Below are positions 62,051 through 64,000 of a stretch of DNA of 64,000 nt, in pieces; position 1 is the first letter of the stretch, and each line of letters starts with the position of its first letter. This DNA comes from an uncultured Bacteroidota bacterium (lineage in GTDB: Bacteria; Bacteroidota; Bacteroidia; 2-12-FULL-35-15): positions 62,001 through 126,000 of the forward strand of contig CAIYIS010000036.1 in the NCBI GenBank assembly GCA_903926385.1. Direction: 5' to 3'. The position numbers were made by a program, and so were the translations under genes. The notes below the pieces were generated by a model. That model had not been told where the DNA came from, ran no database searches, and saw nothing but the letters and a program-made list of their open reading frames with translations.

Positions 62051-63895
62051 ATGATGAATTATAAATTAAGAATGAGAAGTGTTACAAAGTTTGCAGCTTT
62101 GTGTACATTTCTATTAATGCCTGTTCTCATCACGGCTCAGCCGGGCACAGATGAGCAACTGGCTCAACAGTATTTTCAAAACAGAGAGTTTGATAAGGCG
62201 CTGGATTATTACGAAAAACTATATAACAAAGTATCGCCTCAGCAATATTACACCCCCTATTTTAACTGTATGATTGAAACCAAAGATTTCAAGAAAGCAG
62301 AGAAAATAGTGAAGAAACAAATAAAACAGAATCCTGATAACTTAATTTTTAATGTCGATTTGGGAACTGTTTACGAACGTTCGGAACAAAGCGATAAAGC
62401 AAAAACTACTTGGGAACAAGCCATCAAATCTGTCAAAGCAGACGAGCAGGTATTTGCTTTGGCCAATGCCTTTGTGGCCATTCGTCAATACGATTATGCT
62501 GTGGGAACATATCTGAAAGGACGAAAAATATCGTTGAACGGTTATCCGTATAACTTCGAGTTGGCCGGTGTTTACCGCGAAAAAGGAGATAAAGCAGCCA
62601 TGATAGGTGAGTATTTGAATGCCCTCGAAATAAACGATTCGTATATTCAATCGGTTCAAAACTCGCTGCAAACAAGCTTTGCAAGCGATGCCGACCAGCA
62701 GCAGAATGAATTATTGAAAAACGAATTGCTCAAACGTATTCAGAAAAGTCCGGATAAAACCATCCTTTCAGAGTTTTTAATCTGGATTCAAATTCAGCAA
62801 CGCGATTGGGACGGTGCATTTATTCAGGGCAAAGCACTCGACAAGCGTAAAAAGGAAGAAGGCGCCAGAGTAATGGGCCTTGCTCAATTGTTTGCTCAAA
62901 ACGAAAATTATGATTTGGCTGCAAAAGCTTATCAATATGTTATTTCCAAAGGCAAGGATAATCCTTATTACATGAGCGCTCGTATGGAGTTGCTCAATGT
63001 TTCGTTTGCAAAAGTGGTTACCAAAGGAAATTATACTTCCGCAGATTTAACCGAGATGGAAAGTAATTTCAACATAACCATTTCCGATTTGGGTAAGTCT
63101 GCAGGCACCGAACCTATACTAAAAAACCTCGCTCACCTTCAAGCTTTTTATTTGCATAAATCCGAAGATGCAATTGCATTGCTCGAAGAAACAATTGCTC
63201 TGCCTCAACTAACTCCTCAGGCACAAGCCGACTGCAAGCTGGAGTTGGCCGACATTCTGCTCATGACAGGTGATATTTGGGAAGCTTCGTTGCGTTATTC
63301 TCAGGTGGAGAAATCGTTTAAACATGATGAGATAGGACAGGAAGCCAAATTCAGAAATGCTAAAATATCGTATTACACCGGAGATTTTAAATGGGCACAA
63401 GCTCAGCTGGATGTTTTGAAAGGGGCTACTGCCAAGTTAATTGCCAACGATGCTATGGATTTATCCATGCGCATTAGTGATGCATTGGCTGTAGATACCA
63501 ACGAGGCTCCTCTGCTTATGTTTGCCCGTGCCGATTTGCTGGCGTTTCAAAACAAAGACGAACAAGCTGTCGTTACATTTGATTCGATAAACAAGCTTTT
63601 TCCGAATCATGCATTGGCCGATGATATACTTTATAAAAAGGCTCAGATAGCGCTTAAACATGCCGATTATACCAAAGCCGCTGCTTATTACGACACCATC
63701 ACCAAAAATTATGGAGAAGATATTTTGGCCGATGATGCTTTATTTAATCTGGCCGACATCACCGAAAATCAATTTAAAATGCCTGAAAAAGCAAAAGATT
63801 TATATCAGCATTTGTTAGAAAAATATCCGGCAAGTCTGTTTGTGGTCGAAGCTCGAAAACGATTCAGAAAGTTGAGAGGAGATATGATTAATTAA
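62051..63895 (+). CDS. Tetratricopeptide-repeat protein, secreted
   Basis: A 614-residue protein with a signal peptide (KFAALCTFLLMPVLITAQ) and many TPR-like helical pairs: AQQYFQNREFDKALDYYEKLY near the start, LAAKAYQYVISKGKDNPYY in the middle, and a C-terminal run (ADDILYKKAQIALKHADYTKAAAYYDTI, LFNLADITENQFKMPEKAKDLYQHLLEKYP) that resembles outer-membrane assembly TPR proteins. Start codons at 62051, 62054 and 62072 are possible; all keep the signal. It is probably periplasmic or outer-membrane associated and acts as a scaffold. It follows the EF-Tu-domain-III-like gene by nine bases. Confidence 0.88.
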   Translation: MMNYKLRMRSVTKFAALCTFLLMPVLITAQPGTDEQLAQQYFQNREFDKALDYYEKLYNKVSPQQYYTPYFNCMIETKDFKKAEKIVKKQIKQNPDNLIFNVDLGTVYERSEQSDKAKTTWEQAIKSVKADEQVFALANAFVAIRQYDYAVGTYLKGRKISLNGYPYNFELAGVYREKGDKAAMIGEYLNALEINDSYIQSVQNSLQTSFASDADQQQNELLKNELLKRIQKSPDKTILSEFLIWIQIQQRDWDGAFIQGKALDKRKKEEGARVMGLAQLFAQNENYDLAAKAYQYVISKGKDNPYYMSARMELLNVSFAKVVTKGNYTSADLTEMESNFNITISDLGKSAGTEPILKNLAHLQAFYLHKSEDAIALLEETIALPQLTPQAQADCKLELADILLMTGDIWEASLRYSQVEKSFKHDEIGQEAKFRNAKISYYTGDFKWAQAQLDVLKGATAKLIANDAMDLSMRISDALAVDTNEAPLLMFARADLLAFQNKDEQAVVTFDSINKLFPNHALADDILYKKAQIALKHADYTKAAAYYDTITKNYGEDILADDALFNLADITENQFKMPEKAKDLYQHLLEKYPASLFVVEARKRFRKLRGDMIN

Positions 63896-63948
63896 AGTCC
63901 TTATTTCTTTCGAAGGATAAATAAGTAGGTTAAATACAAAATAAAGAA

Positions 63949-64000
63949 ATGGAACAACACAGTGGCGATAGCAAAAAGCAAAAAGGTGCTATAATATATA
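63949..64000 (+). CDS. Start of a gene cut by the window edge
   Basis: An ATG at 63949 opens a frame of 17 residues (MEQHSGDSKKQKGAIIY) to the window end, 54 bases after the TPR gene. The sequence is too short to identify. Confidence 0.4.
   Translation, partial: MEQHSGDSKKQKGAIIY

Overview
The window is an AT-rich chromosomal segment of a member of the Bacteroidota. The evidence is the type IX secretion (T9SS) translocon protein SprA, several secreted proteins ending in T9SS C-terminal sorting domains, the ruvA-sprA neighbourhood, a fused HemC-HemD, promoter boxes of the TAnnTTTG type, and the near absence of Shine-Dalgarno sequences. The class or genus cannot be fixed from what is visible. 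No rRNA, tRNA, CRISPR array, transposase or prophage was recognised.

Layout. 1-5.8 kb: a tripartite RND efflux operon (adaptor, pump, outer-membrane channel) closed by a strong terminator. 5.9-9.9 kb: an outer-membrane DUF2490 protein, a PolB-like 3'-5' exonuclease, a lipoprotein and a double-ATPase peptide-type ABC protein. 9.9-15.4 kb: a surface-polysaccharide-like group (three copies of one beta-sandwich-like domain in two proteins, then a GH16-like lipoprotein) and a nine-haem cytochrome c gene flanked by near-perfect inverted repeats. 15.8-24.1 kb: housekeeping genes (rnc-fabF-acpP on the minus strand; purN-marC, rnhA and hemA-hemCD-hemB on the plus strand). 25-41.3 kb: a sirtuin, NADP-malic enzyme, ruvA, the 2,450-residue sprA, a UbiA-like protein and gcvP. 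41.4-45 kb: three T9SS cargo genes, two of them a tandem duplication, each with its own promoter and two followed by clear terminators. 45.5-50.4 kb: an Mla-type ABC pair (minus strand) and a feoA-feoB-sprT-like run. 50.4-58.3 kb: an orphan sorting-domain remnant, a PKD/Ig-like T9SS protein, an atypical SDR, a DUF255 thioredoxin-fold protein and a LEA14-like lipoprotein. 58.6-64 kb: a PRC/MgtE_N/CBS protein followed by an Nramp homologue lacking the transition-metal methionine (a probable Mg2+ transport unit), an EF-Tu-domain-III-like small protein and a TPR protein.

The most unusual feature is not a gene. Three separate intergenic regions (24.4-24.9, 45.1-45.4 and 61.4-61.6 kb) hold degenerate tandem arrays whose unit is 21 bp in essentially every copy, although the unit sequences are unrelated between regions. 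21 bp equals two turns of B-DNA and also seven codons. One array is non-coding in practice, one is open on both strands, and one is open on one strand as a heptapeptide repeat. Shorter arrays with fixed 7-bp or 8-bp periods occur in other gaps. Together they look like a family of period-constrained, sequence-unconstrained satellites. A second layer is a set of small GC-rich hairpins scattered at gene borders, in places encroaching on start regions.
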